DNA of 64,000 bases from Schizochytrium sp. TIO01 (lineage: Eukaryota > Sar > Bigyra > Thraustochytrida > Thraustochytriidae): positions 580,501 to 644,500 of the forward strand of contig SMSO01000032.1 in NCBI GenBank assembly GCA_004764695.1. The letters are read 5' to 3'. How positions within the stretch are numbered: the first letter of the stretch is position 1; each line of letters opens with the position of its first letter. This document shows, in pieces, positions 42,624 through 55,400 of this stretch. The notes beneath the pieces are model-generated. The model saw only the letters and a program-made list of their open reading frames with translations. It was not told the DNA's origin and did not search any database. The translations under genes were made by a program, and so were the position numbers.

Positions 42624-43472
42624 TCCAGTGCTGGCTGGACTCGAGATGAATGATTCGAGCCGCAGCGTCGTCGAGACAAATCCTTGGCAAAATCAACTTC
42701 GAAATGAGGTGGAGGGAGGTGCTGGTGCTAGCGCTCGCTGGTCGAGGAGGTTTCCGTTGTCGCTCTCGCCGTTGAAATTGCTTGCGGAGGTCACTCGCTG
42801 AGGCATTCGGGAGACGTGGAATGCCGTGCCGTCGTTTCGTGGCGAGCTCGCCACTGCCGCTTAGGGTCTGAAGGTTCGAAGGTCTCACCGTGCTCGAATG
42901 CTCAAGAGCTCAAATGCCACCGCTGGGCGTTTTTGAAGACGCACGGGAGTGCAGTTCATGTCAGCCTTCGTGCAGGATCGAACTTGAAGAATTCATTCAA
43001 ATTCCACGGAGGCCGACGAGGAGGATAGCTCAAATCAAGCCAGCCAGCTTGAAGACCGCTCTCGTGCTCTCCATCGCGAGGGCCTACGTACCCGCTTGAC
43101 TCTCTCGCTTCTTTCTCGTCTCGCAAGCCCCCGAGCTCTCGCCTGGTCTTGATCTTCAGGAGAGCGAGATTCACCTCCGCTTTGTGCGCCAGGCTTTGCG
43201 GGGGTTGACTGGCCCTGTGGACAATCCATGCAGGCAGCTCTTTGCCGGCAGGCAGGCCAATCTGCTGCGCCCGAGCTCATCAGCTTATGCTGCTGGCATC
43301 CCGAGGATGATCCGCATCGCACGATTTGTGAATTTGCGTGAAAGCGAGTCCAAGCCGCTTGCTGATCCACCATTCTGGTGTGGCCATCCATCCATTCATT
43401 CATTCCTTCATTCATTCATTCGTTCAATCATCCATGAATCAATCATGAGAACCAGAGGCCATCCAGCCATCG

Positions 43473-43497
43473 ATTGATCGATCGATCGATCGATCGG
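43473..43497. repeat. (ATCG)n tetranucleotide array
   Basis: Six contiguous GATC-register units, self-complementary and so able to form cruciforms. It directly follows an ATTC/ATCC-rich stretch (43387-43440). Confidence 0.9.
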
Positions 43498-43759
43498 GCA
43501 GAGCTGATCCCAGGAATCCCTGTGCAGATTTGCTGCGAGCCTGATCGGCCTGGGCCCTCGGGCGTCTTCTTCTCAAGGCCACCACGAGCCGATCAAAGCT
43601 GCCAGTAACTCTCTCGCTCGCTAGCTAGTTAGCTGGCTTCCTCGCTCGCGTTGGCGATTGAGCTTTCGTCGATCGTAAGACCACAACGGCGTGAATCATT
43701 AATTTCATCGCCGCATTTCGCGAACCTTAGCCGCCGCGATTCATTCCTGGGCACAGGGA

Positions 43760-43780
43760 GCTAGCTAGCTAGCTAGCTAT
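43760..43780. repeat. (CTAG)5 palindromic tetranucleotide cluster
   Basis: Five contiguous CTAG units. Comparable clusters occur at 11456, 15451-15479, 17740, 30758, 43619, 45286, 51765 and 56199-56243. Confidence 0.9.
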
Positions 43781-44211
43781 AGCAAGGAGGCTGGTCTTCT
43801 AAGTACAGACTGTTTGTTCACAGGCAAAGCGGAATAGCACGAATACAGCTGCGAAACCGTGGCACAGAAACCAGAGCGGACTAGGGCTTTGGCGAGCGCA
43901 GGAGTCAGTCACCCATCGCCAATCCAGGTCGTTGGACCCCGTTCAATTCTTCAACCAACTTGCCTCCAGAGGTGGACAGATAGATAGATAGACAGACATC
44001 GTGGTATCAATCATATCATGACTTACACCTCTGCCAAAGCACCCCTAGCTTCTCGCGCTTCTTCTGCCTCGCTCAGAATCCCCACAGTGAACTTCCAGCC
44101 AAGAGCAAGCAGCTTTCGCGGGTACGTTCTACCCACCCACAACGCATCATTCATTCCCTCGCGGCCGCAGCTCCGCGCGCAGAAGCTGCTCCAAGCTATT
44201 CCCACTCTCTC

Positions 44212-44262
44212 TGGCTGCTTCGAGCTGCTTCGAGCTGCTTCGAGCTGCTTACAGCTGCTCTC
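44212..44262. repeat. 10-nt minisatellite (CGAGCTGCTT)n
   Basis: Three perfect CGAGCTGCTT units at 44221-44250 flanked by degenerate units (TGGCTGCTT before, ACAGCTGCTC after). The core TTCGAGCTGCT also occurs at about 31787 and 31913. Confidence 0.85.
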
Positions 44263-45439
44263 AGCTTCCACACTACCACAGTGGGCCGTCCAAAACTCGA
44301 CAGCTGCGGCCTCGCTCGAGCCCCGGAGCTAACGCCCACCTAGGACCGCGCCTAGCTCGCGGTGCGCCGGCGGAGCCGCGCGGAAAAAGCAGTGCGGGGG
44401 ATTAAGAAAAAGAAGTACGTAAGTAGTTCGTAGCTATCGAGTGCGGGAACAACAAAGCGGCGTATGTATGTATGTATGTATTTACGATTGCCCAGGTTGG
44501 TTTTCCTGGTGCGTTGTCGGTCAAAGTCGTAGACTGCAATGGATGCACCGTCTGCCGCCTGCTTTCGGATTGGACCCCCACCGCGAATTCCAAGCGTGCC
44601 AAAGGGCTTCTCGAGGCTGCTTATTGGTCGCAGTTCAACTTCGTGTGAGCGCTTTCTTTTTCCCTCGTTCTTTGTTTCCCTGTGTTCTGTTTGTGGTGTT
44701 TCGAGATGGCTATAGAGAACAATGAGAACATATGTTATGTCGTTCCATTCTTTTATTATTATTTGAATTTTGAAATATAAAGTTTTTCTTTTTTCTTTCC
44801 AAATGAAATAATAATAATATTTTTTTTTTTAAAAAAAAAATAATAATTATAATTTGAATTTTTTAAATATGTTATTGTTCTTTTATTCGTATTGACGCGC
44901 ATGTGCCATTCAAAATACTTCTAAAACATTTTGAATTTTAAATTATTTTAGTGAGTGGGCTTTTAATCAAAAATACAAAGAACAGAGAGAACATTTGAAA
45001 ATAAAAAGGCGTTCCTTTCAATCGTTCTTTCTCCTTCATTCTGCTCGTTCTGGTCGGACCCCTCTTTTCTTCACAAAGGTGAGGGACTGACTGACTCACC
45101 AAGCTGATGTGATGGGTCTCTTCACCGTCAATCCGCTCATCCCAGTCTATTCCAGCTTGTCATTCTTCCCTGCTTCCACAATTCATTTCTGCCTCAGCGC
45201 ATATGACGATCATGACGGTCCTGTCATCTCGGCTCTTGATTTTTCCCAGAGGATGATCGAGAATCAATTGCCTCTAGAGATAGATAGCCTAGCTAGCTGC
45301 TGCCTAGCTAGACTACCAAGCAAGCACCTCATCATCAGATGGGACCTACCTGCCGGTACTGCATCGAGGGACCTTCGTAATAGAGAGAGAGATGGCGGAA
45401 TGACCAGGCGCCGCCGATTCACAGATGATCACTGTTGAC

Positions 45440-45468
45440 ATGAGTGAGTGAGTGAGTGAGTGAGTGAG
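45440..45468. repeat. (GTGA)n tetranucleotide array
   Basis: About seven GTGA units; a longer array of the same unit lies at 53512-53555. Confidence 0.9.
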
Positions 45469-46070
45469 GGTCATGGAAATTGAAATTACCGCACAGCAGC
45501 TGCAACAGCAAAGTTCCCAGCTCGTCCCTCTTCGACCAAACCAAGCAGAGGTCCCCTGAGTTGTGCGTGGCCTTCATGGCCTTCTCCTTTCTGGCCTGCG
45601 ACCAGCATCTTTCGCACGTGCTGGGTGGAGCTGCGAGATGATCGAGTGGGCGGGTTCGAGAGAGCATTCGATCTCAGCTCTTCGAGGCCGCCTTCGGTTT
45701 CCAAGCTTTGTTAGTTGGTTTCCGTTTCTCCACATTGGGTTCTGACGAGTCGGCGCTCTTTGCCGGATCTGGATTCCTCCTTCACGAGAGCTGCTGTCTT
45801 CAGGCCTGAATGGACCCGGGCCCAAGTCGCCTTTTCAAACTGGTCCTCGCGCCGATACGCGTGCGAATCCACCACGATGACGGACGCACAGACCGACAGC
45901 GTCGGCTCAGGTTGAATGAATGAAACCTCCTCGCTTCAGCTCCTGTGCATGTCAGACCCAGTCAATGGCCGCCTCAGCCGATTGATTCATCGATCCACCG
46001 CTCCATCGGCAGATAGAGATGGTCCCCGTTTTGCAAGCCGCTTTTCAAGCCGCTCTTGGCCGTCGTGGTC

Positions 46071-46160
46071 TGTCTTTTCAAGGTCATGTCTTCTCAAGAT
46101 TTCAAGACCATGTCTTTTCAAGGTTTCAAGACTATGTCTTTTCAAGACCATGTCTTTTCG
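46071..46160. repeat. Minisatellite with TGTCTTTTCAAG core
   Basis: Five occurrences of TGTCTTTTC/TGTCTTCTC joined by CAAGACCA or a CAAG-GTTTCAAG-ACTA insert, giving alternating 16- and 24-nt units. The repeated block appears on the plus strand as imperfect Phe/Ser/Arg codons but in no supported gene. Confidence 0.85.
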
Positions 46161-48903
46161 GGTTCCTGGGAATCAATCTCTGGCCGCCGTTCGATTCGGG
46201 CCTCCACATTGCCGCGGTAAGCTGAGAGCGTCTGCTTAAGAAGAGGTCTGCTCAGCAGGTAGGTAAGAGGGTACCTCGATTTCACTCAGACCGCCCCTGT
46301 TTCCTATCTTTGGGTCCGCTCAAGAGCCGCTGAAGTGGCATACCGAAGAGATGAGACGAACTTCTCTGAGAACCCGAGTTTAAAATTAGAAATAGGAAAA
46401 AATATGATTTTAACTCAGTACCACTCGTAAGAGTGGATAACTAACTGACTAACTAACTAAATAAGTAAATGTACGTACATACATACATACATACATACCT
46501 ACTGCAAAGGTGGGATGACGAGCGACGAGTCGAACCTGAAACGTCTCGGCGGCCTTCCGTCAGTTCTAAAAACCAAAGCTGCGAGATGAAATTGGACCTG
46601 GGAGGGACGCCTCAGTCGGCGCCAGGCGAGCTGCGCTCTCACTCTCTTTGCGAGCTTCAACTCGTAAGCCTTTTTACACTGCAATGCACTGCGCCAATAG
46701 TCCCCTGCAAGTGCTTTCTTTCTACCCTTTGCGGCGTCAAAATTCACTCTAAAGTAGAGCAGAGCACCGTACCTACCTACTACCTAGATACCTCTAGCTA
46801 GCGATAACTAGGTCTTCGGAGATTTCACAATCTCAGCGTCATCAGACCGCCTCTACCATGCGCTAGTGTTCAGCTAGGAGGTGCCTAGGAGTAGGCTTTC
46901 ATCATGTGTCATTAGGGGGTTTGAAGGGGCGGACTCTCGTTTTCGAGGCATAGGTTACGCAAAACGGAACGGAAGAGATAAGAGCTTGAAGTCAGGCTTC
47001 AAGTTTGCTTGGCGTGGCGACACATCCGTTTTCTTTCCGCTCACTTGTTCTCGTCTACGCTTCGATCTTTGACGAATTACACGATTGAACATCCTCAGAG
47101 ACCAAAGGGCTAATAAGTCAGACAGTCGGCCTATCTCGTCGTCTTCGTGGGTTTCGTCGTACCTGGTAAAGGCTTGGGTTCTTTGCTGGAAAGCTTCACA
47201 GCGCCGTTCTCGAGACAGCAAATGCCAACGAAGAGGAATAAGCTTCGAAGAGCAAGCTCATGTGTTGGACCTCACCCATAATTTGAGTGGGCATTTCTAA
47301 AACGGAGAGGCGGAATCTAAATTTGTTCAGTTCGGCTATTCGATGACGCAGAGTGAAATTTGTGATTCTGTATGCAAAAACCATGTTTTATTCTTCAAGC
47401 TGGCGACCTTTGCGATGCTCTTTCAGCCGATAGTGGACATCGCATATGTATGTAGGTAGGCAGGTACAACTTGCTCATAGACGTTCGTGCCAGGCAAGAA
47501 GTCAGAATTAGAATTATCTAGCCAGGTATGCATGCAGTGCAAAGATGAAGATCGCAAGAGTTTCTTTTAAATGTAAACGTGGAGTCGGCACTAGAGGCAG
47601 CAAAACAAAATCCTATCTCATGACGTATGATGACGACATGGGGCAGTCAGGATTTCAAGCAAGTTTGAAAATGCAGATGTGTTTGATTTTTCTTTCATTA
47701 TTTTAATTATAAAAAGCACACATCAGCAGATCACGCCCTACTTTTTTTTTTAAGATCACGCAGGGCGGCGAATGCTGCTTGCTTTAAAACAAAAGTTCTT
47801 CCTTGAATAATTAATTCATCAGCCACGCTCGAGCTTGACAAGGTCGCAATTTGGACACGCACCTTCAGTTCTGCGAATTTTATATCCTATCATTTTTTAT
47901 TTTTATTTTTTATTTTTAAAATAAAGTTTAATTGAATTTAGTTTTTATATTTTTATTTTTAAAGAAGGAAAAAATTGGAAAAAGAAAAAAGGTTTGTGCT
48001 TTTTCCTATTTAATGTGTAAACTTGGAATTCGGGAAATGTTGACGAAGTGTTGGGAGAGCACGAAGAAGTACGAGTTATCTCTCTAGAAAAAAGGAGGCT
48101 TATAATGTCCTCATTCCGGTTTCCATTCGAAAGCACCTCAAGACTTGGCAGCTTGAACGTGCCACGGCAACTTTTAATTTTCCCAACAAGTCCTACCTAC
48201 CTGCCTACTGCAGTCCTCTGCTTTGGTTTCGATCTTGAGCACACGAGGTTCTGTCCTGTAGCGGCATACGCGGGGTTGAGTCGCGCGCATCGTAGCGCAC
48301 ACTACGCACCCACCCCTGGCGTTGCTTTCTTGAACATACGACACGTGAGACCTAAACAGACAGCTCACTTCGGCATTTTAGAGGCACTCACCCAGGTAAG
48401 GTGCACAGCACGTACGTACCTACTGCCATGATGCTGCATAGACAGACAACCGTGCAGCTTTGAATCAATTGAACCTCGCTCGAGCTAGAGACAGACAGAA
48501 GAAATTGAAATTGATACACAGTGCGCATCGCAACCGTGGTACACACCCTCGCTCGCAGGCTACTTCTCTGTTGCGGTGGGCCAGCTTACTTAGACATTTG
48601 AAAGAGTGGAGGGCTTTGCGAGTTCCCTCCGCGCGTGCAAGGCAATGAATAACGAGTGAAATGCCCTGCCTGGCTTGTTTTTAGTTTTCTTTCGAAGAAG
48701 ACTTGGAGTATGCAGAAGGACTTGAAGAGATTAGTTGCCTCCGACTCTCTCTCCAGAGCGTAGGTACGTGGAGCGAGAACGGCTTAAATACTTCTTACCC
48801 ACTGCCGTCTTCTGTGGTTCTCTAATACTGCCAAGGAGTCAATTTGGTTTCTTTTGGCACCGCTGTAACAATGCAATGTGCGACAGTCTTGGCTTGAGTT
48901 TTT

Positions 48904-48990
48904 ACCCAAGTTGCTCAAAGGTCATTTCAACCCAAGTGATTTGCATCCAACTTGCTACAAGGTCATTTCAACCCAAGTTGCTCAAAGGTA
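48904..48990. repeat. Imperfect tandem duplication, CAAGTTGCTCAAAGGTCATT
   Basis: Blocks beginning ACCCAAGT occur at 48904, 48930 and 48971. GGTCATTTCA is shared by the first two, and CAAGTTGCTCAAAGGT by the first and third. Confidence 0.8.
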
Positions 48991-51654
48991 AATTCACTCT
49001 GATTGATTAATGAGAGAGCCGCTGGAAGTTGCTGCAGAAGCTGGCGGACCCGCGCAAAAAGAAATCGCTCCTGACGACGGCTCCTTCCTCAAGATCGGCA
49101 TCCATAATTAACCACCAACGCATCGGTCCTCCACAGCCCGTGCTTTGGGAGTGCGCCGAAGCTTGGGCAAGCCTGATTTGCTGGCAGAGCATTTCTCATT
49201 CTCGCTCGCTCAGCCTATTTGGCCCAAGATTCTGACCCGACTCAGCCAAACAAACAAGCAAACAAAAGAGCAAAGATGGCGCCAAAGCCAAATCCAAACA
49301 AAGCTCTCTCGCCCTACTACTTAGCTTAGGTCCATAGTCAGAGGTAACGAGTTGAACGAAATCTTTTTGCTAAAATAATATCTGATTACCGAAAGGAAGG
49401 AGGCCATAGCTCTCCTACTACTACGGATGATACCGCCACTACCAAGTCCAAGTCCGCTACGGTGTCCTTGCTGACTTTGGCGGGCACGAACTAGTGATGA
49501 GGGAAAGAACCAAGAATTCGCGGATGCCGCTGCGCGCTCTTTTCTCCTTCTCTTCAAGTTCCTTCTTTCGCCAGCCACCTTCTTCTCTTTTTCAGATCCG
49601 AATTCTACACGTTCTGTTCTTTCATGCCGTTCTCCTTTTCCAACGCACCTCTGCCTGTTCTGTTCCACTTCAAAGTTAGCCCTGCATCGTATGTTTCCGT
49701 TCTGTTCTTTTACGAAACAAACTTTTGAAGTAAAGTACTCCAAGTTGAAATGGCCATCCAACATAGCTAGAGGCTCAAACAGTTTTCTTATTATTTATAG
49801 GCAAGCACTACCAACTTTTTCCAATTAAAAATAATGTATATATACACGAAAGAAAGAACACCTAGGAGTACCAGGCAGGGCCACTAGGCAGACCGACAGC
49901 AGGAACAAACAGAGAGAAAGGAGCGGGCAAAGAAAGGAACGAGCGAGAGAACGGCGGCTGTTCTGTTCTCCTGCGGCTTCTTCCGTCCAATTTTCCCACG
50001 CATACGCACGAAGATGACCTTCTCGCACTTGGCCTGTTTTGCTCGCACGGCACCAACTTCCCATCACCACCGCAGGGCTCGCACTGCTAGGCGGTCCTAG
50101 CTGCCTCCTAGCTGCGAGAAAGCAAGCGAGAAGGATCGAGCTCCAGTTCTTCGCTCTGGAGTTCTCCTCTCTAGAGCTCTTCTACTGCGCCTCTATGTAC
50201 TGCGTATAGGCGGACGGAAAGCGCCGCTGTGGCTGCTGCTTTCAGAACGGGCGTCCTCAGGCGGAGCGGGATCCTTCAGGCGCATCCATCGCGAAGAAGG
50301 CCGCGACCCTCCTCCCCTTTCCGCTTGTGGCCCAGGTTGGACTTGTCCGCGATAACGCAGCGAAGCGTCTGCGACATATTGAGGCGGAGGAGGAGGCCAG
50401 GATCTAAATCTAAGGAAAGAAGTTGGCCGCCGGCTGCTTTTCAAACCACCACCACCCAGCAGCAGCAGCAGCAGTAGAGGTGATGAATAAGACGATCATG
50501 GAGAGGCACGTTCGTGTGCTCCTTACTTCTTCAAACCTCTCTTTTTTAATTCATCTTTCAGGTAGTTCTTTCTTTTTGCATTCCTCCATTTCCATCGTTG
50601 CTGCGAACCTGAAGAAGAAGGTTGCCTTTTTGGCCTTGGAGCCTCGAGTTAGTTAGTTCTCTCAGACCGCGGCCCGTTTCCGTGTAATTTCTTTCTTCCA
50701 GGCCTGGCCACCGTGGTGTGTGCACGCCGTCGTCACCGCCTGAGGTGGCCCTAGAGTTATGGTTGGCGGGGTCCTACCGGGCGGTGCCGCCGAGGTTTTA
50801 AAGTTTCTGGACGGGGAGATCCTAGAGCAAGCCTACGCTCGCTGGTAGTACTTCTTTTTCGAAGTTTTGTTTCAACTATGAATGAATAAAAGGAGATCAT
50901 CGCAACTGATTTTTCTATTTTTAATTTTTTACTTTAATGTGTTCTATTTCAAATTTTATTTAAAATTAAATAAAAGCATTTTTTGTTTTTAATTATTTTT
51001 AATTAAGTGTGATAAATTATTTATTTTAATACATATTTTGAACAGAAGTGGCGTGTTCAAATTATTGACCGCTCACAATGAGCGAGCTTGTTTCTTTGTT
51101 TTTGAGGGAGTTTGAATTTGGAGCAGTGCCGGTCCGAAAGAGGTTTGGGTGAATGAAGACTTCTCGGGCTGTTTTGTTGATTGTGATTTGTATATATGGT
51201 ATTTATTGCTTTGTTTTATTTTGGTGAAAAAAAGACTTAGCTTGTTCTAAAATGGAGCGAGGAAAGTATTGTTCATCCCTTTTTTTTAAAACGCTTCTTT
51301 TAAAAATAAAATTTAAAAGTGATGTTTTTATTATTGCTCAAACCCCAAAGGTAAAAGAAAAAGAAAGAAAGAAGAACACGTCAAATGTGATGAAAAGAAC
51401 GATCGAAATCGTAGGTAGGTAGGTTTATTCAAACACTTTGAAAAAATGCAGATTCGCGCCTACTATACCCCTTCCAAATCGCAATTTGCATTGATTCATA
51501 GGGTATTATGAAAGTTAGAACCAGTATCAATGTCATCTGTCCCGGCTCGTCATCAGCTGAGATCCGCAACTCGGAACGTAAGCCCATGAAAAAATTTCTC
51601 GTTCGTTTTCCCATTCGTCGAAGGTGCATTTCACATCATAGGTAGGTACAGGTA

Positions 51655-51680
51655 TAGATAGGTAGGTAGGTAGGTAGGCA
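51655..51680. repeat. (AGGT)n tetranucleotide cluster
   Basis: Five to six AGGT/TAGG units next to a GATA-like start. The same unit recurs in short runs on either strand throughout the window (29901, 40180, 47450, 48193, 51411, 63484). Confidence 0.85.
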
Positions 51681-52000
51681 CATAGTAATTCCCTTCTACG
51701 TTCCAATAGGTAAGACCACTTCAGTTCTTCTTAGTAATACGGCATATGCGCAGTTTGTTCCTATATCTAGCTATATAGCTAGCTATCTGGAAAGCTCGAG
51801 CTCTCCGCTGCTTCGATGCGGATGCTGTGATGGTGCTCCTGAGGCAGCTTCTTCCCTGAGCTGTGATACGCCACGACTGCTGCCTGTGCCTGTGCCTGTG
51901 CCAGAGCCCTCTTCCCTTGTGCCTCGCATTGAGCGAAGTCCATCCTCGATTGAGACAGACCTCTCTGAGTTCCACTCTGCGCCCGAAGAACCCGTGAAGA

Positions 52001-55000
52001 TGCGACTCCTTCCCTTCTTAAAGTTGGACTTCTTCTGTGCCCGCGAACGGACCGCCATACTCTTTTCCCGGTCTCTCTGTCCTGTTGCTTTGCCATTGCC
52101 TGCCTCCTTACTGCTATTCCTCCTATCATTACTCGCTAGAGCTAGATAAAGATTATTTTTAAGCTACCACTAAAGAAAGTGCCCTCCTTAGCTCTTTCTT
52201 TATAATAAAACCAAACGGGCCTTCTTCCACCTACGGGAAAAGAGGAGGGAAGATTGAACCCGACTGATCTATTTTCCTCTCCCAAGAAGCCGTCACCTCT
52301 GATTTTTTTTTCTCTTTCTTTCTTCTTTCTTGGGCGGACTGCTGCTAGCACCCCGCTACGTGCTCGGCTACTCTTGCTTGCTCTGGCTGTTCTGTTCTCC
52401 GGCGCGTCGCGTGTTCCGTTTCGCCTCGCTTGCTTGCTTGCTTGCTTGACCTCAGATTGCGAAGCGCCGCCCTCACACAGCGCCGAAGCAGCGAATGCTG
52501 GTGCTGGCGTCTTTGCGAAGCTGCAGCACGAGCAGGACTGCGAGCTGGCAGATGGCCTCGCCTCCGCTTCCGCTGCCCGAATGCCGCAGCGAGCGAATCT
52601 TCTTTGGAGTCGAGCTCAACTCGCTCGATCTATCCATCTGCGCCTTTCTTGGCACCCTCGTTTAGCTGGCGACTCAGTCGGAAAGCGTGAGTACGTTTGT
52701 AGTTTCTGCGAGTTTGATTTCTGCGGAGTGAAGAGAAGCGAAGCAAAGCGGAGCAGAGCAGAGCAGAGACGGATCTAAACAGAGTCAAGAAACAAGCGAA
52801 GCAGGCGACCTGAAGAGGCGACTAACCAAGGCATGAGAGCGAACAAGCGTTTTCGTCAACAAGGCCACGCGCGTGGACCTCCGCTCAATCAATAACGGAG
52901 TGCCAAATAGAGGGGCGAAAAAACTTGTGCCTTGGCTGAACGAGCCGACCTCAAGATCATGATGACGATGAAGTTCGACTTCAGAGTCTCCTTCTTCGGT
53001 CCACGATGGTGTTCTTGCCGTTCTCTTTGCAGGTAGGAGGGCTGGCTAGGAAGTACTAGCCGCCGCATTTAGAGAACGAAGCGAGCTAGGAAGAAAATCG
53101 GAAAGTAACTAACTTTTTATTTACTTTTTTCCTTCTTTTCTTTTTTAAATTGAAACTTTGGGGGTGTTCTTCTCAATATTTGATTGATTGAAAAGTAAGA
53201 ACAAGAATAGAATAAAACAAAGCAAAACTAAATAAGAAAAGGCACGCAGATAATAAGCGCAGTATGTATGTATGTATGTATGTAATTCTTTTTTTTTTAA
53301 ACTTTGTATTGAAAATGCGAATAATCTGGCCTCTGGTCGTTTCGAAGTTTCCTCGCGGTGACTGGCGCGCTCTTGTGAAGTATGCCTCTTCGATCAGGTC
53401 TCAACGAATACCGATGCCTGGCGTCTTCGAGGAGACCAGCAACCCGACCTACCTTCGGTCCACAAGTCGCTCAGCAGTGCACGGCACAGTGGCAGACAGA
53501 CAAACAGTCAGTGAGTGAGTGAGTGAGTGAGTGAGTGAGTGAGTGAGTGAGTGAGTAAGCTCGACGGTCTCATCGCGAGGCACAAAGGCTTTCACCGGTT
53601 CTTTGCCGGAGTGCCCCGAATAGAGCACGTTGTGGTGGGTGGGTGGAAAAACATCAAAAAAGTTTTCACAGGATTTGAACGTTCTTGGGCCGTGCCGTTC
53701 CAAACTGCGACCTGTTCTGGCTGTTCTGAAAACCGGTTGTGTTTTGCTATTTAGAGTAATGATGCTTGTTCGGTCGTTCTTTTCTCCTCCCTCCATGCTC
53801 TACGACAATAAGAACAAGAACAACAAGAACCACGTTCTGGCTACGGTGGCGCTGTTTGAGGACGTGTTCCAAGCAAATCCACTTCCGCGATGCACTATTC
53901 GCCAGGCGGGGAAGAAGAACGGCGCGAAAACCAGACTCGCTCGCTGTTCTTGTTGTCTCCCTCCAATGTATCCGCTGGTCGGTATACATACAATATATAT
54001 ATATATATGTATATATACGTATATGTTCCTTCACAGATCTCGCGGGGAGCTCACTTCTGCTAGACAATCAATCAGTTGAACATTTCGTTCTTAATTTAAT
54101 GAAAGAATGAAGCTTGAAGCGAAATTGATAGCCGAAGTTTTTAAAAGTATCGTTCTCTCAAGCCTCGTTCCAAAGAGTACCTAGCGAGCGGGAAAAGAGA
54201 AGAACAGAACGAGACTGTAGCCTGCCCGCAGAGTGAGAGTGCCAACTTGAACAGACAGAATTTGAACTTGAACGGGCCTGGCGATGTGACCAGGACTGCG
54301 CATTCGCAGCACGTCCCGGCGCAGCTGCGCTTAAGGGCGAGGCCAGAATCTGGCTTCCGCTGCGAGAGAGGCCTTCCGCAGAGAGATTGAGATTGATATA
54401 TTAAGATTGAGATTGAGAGAGAGAGCTCAGACGCGGGTGGAGCTGGAGAAGCCCGGCTCAGCAGCGCTTGTGCTGTGATGACCAAAGTGCCTGAAGAGGT
54501 CTTCCATCTTGCGGCACTTTCAGAGAAAGAACTTGCTTGAAGTTGGAAAATGTGAGGAGAACGGCCAAAAGAAAGAAAGAAAGAAAGGAAGAAAGCCACG
54601 ATACTAAGTCAGTCAGTTGGTTAGTTATGAAACGTATTTGTGGATCTCTTAGCAAGCAAGGAAGACAGGCAGCCAAGGCGACTCCTATCTTGGCAGGAAG
54701 GCACTCTTAGCGTTGGTGGTAATGGAGGGCAATAAGAGCCACAGTAGAAGAGTTGGCAGAATAGGCACCAGCTACCACGTGCTATAAGTTTTGCATGTCA
54801 TGAAGCTTTCTTATCTTTGGCAAGAACCATTTTGGGCTCTCCCTTCTACAAGCCGGCTGGATGGGAGACTGGGGCTACTGCAGCGAGTTGCAGGCTTCTC
54901 CGAGAGCTGATCAGTCTTGCAAAGCAAATTTCTTTATGCTTGAAGTAGCCATGGACAGCTCTGGAGATTTCGATCGTTCCAGTCCGGCTGTTCTGTTCCT

Positions 55001-55400
55001 CCGCTTTTTGGAGACCATACTATCGTTCCAGTCACGCTGTTCTGCTCATGTGCCAATCAGGCTATTAAATTCATGGGCCATGGAAACGGAACTCCCGCAA
55101 CTAGCAAAGCAGGACCCCGGAGTCTAAGTGGCTGTTCTCTGGTATTTGCACTGGAAAGTGGCCTTTTCTAAGATCACGGCAGCGGTCCTGTCTGCTCTCA
55201 ATGCAGCGAGTACATACTTCGTTCACCTCGCCGTTCATGTCTTTTCTTTCTTCTCGCCACATCTTTTCTTTGTACAGCGCCAAAAAACCTGAACATTTTG
55301 TAGAGAAAACACATCGGTCGGTTGAGCTTATTTAGTTTAATTTTCAATTTATTTAAACTTTTCAATTTAAAATTAAAAGTATGTATATAGGAAAAAGGGT
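52001..55400. other. Gene desert, segment 3
   Basis: A 175-codon plus-strand frame (52254-52778) has no ATG until late and passes through CTTG and AGCAG arrays, so I do not call it. Also present: CTTG units (52427-52448), AGCAG units (52745-52766), GTAT units (53265-53284), GTGA units (53512-53555), AAC/AAG-rich units (53808-53832), a TA-rich run (53993-54021), AG/GATT-rich units (54385-54425) and AAAG units (54570-54598). Confidence 0.6.
53512..53555. repeat. (GTGA)11 tetranucleotide array
   Basis: Eleven contiguous GTGA units, second occurrence of this unit in the desert. Confidence 0.93.

Larger units (their letters stand above)
42361..47400. other. Gene desert, segment 1: GC islands and tetranucleotide arrays
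   Basis: Holds CTTG units (42588-42623), ATTC units (43392-43430), ATCG units (43473-43497), CTAG clusters (43619-43635, 43760-43780, 45286-45312), a 10-nt minisatellite (44212-44262), GTAT units (44463-44481), an AT-rich tract with T and A homopolymers (44750-44960), GTGA units (45440-45468), a 16/24-nt minisatellite (46071-46160) and CATA units (46475-46498). Short open frames exist on both strands without recognisable domains or codon bias. Confidence 0.65.
47401..52000. other. Gene desert, segment 2
   Basis: Mixed AT-rich DNA (47.7-48.0 and 50.9-51.4 kb) and unique sequence. Contents: AGGT/ACCT clusters (47447-47465, 48193-48210, 51411-51422, 51655-51680), an imperfect duplication at 48904-48990, GTTCTGTTCT-type motifs at 49608-49710, a CAG run of five to six units (50457-50474) and an interrupted CTAG cluster (51765-51786). 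An ATG at 48105 opens a 97-codon frame reaching a good donor (CAG|GTAAGG at 48395), the best first-exon candidate here, but nothing downstream matches. Confidence 0.55.

Noticed and set aside
52254-52778. 175-codon plus-strand frame with a hydrophobic, signal-like segment
   Set aside because: No ATG before the hydrophobic stretch, and the frame crosses CTTG and AGCAG arrays.
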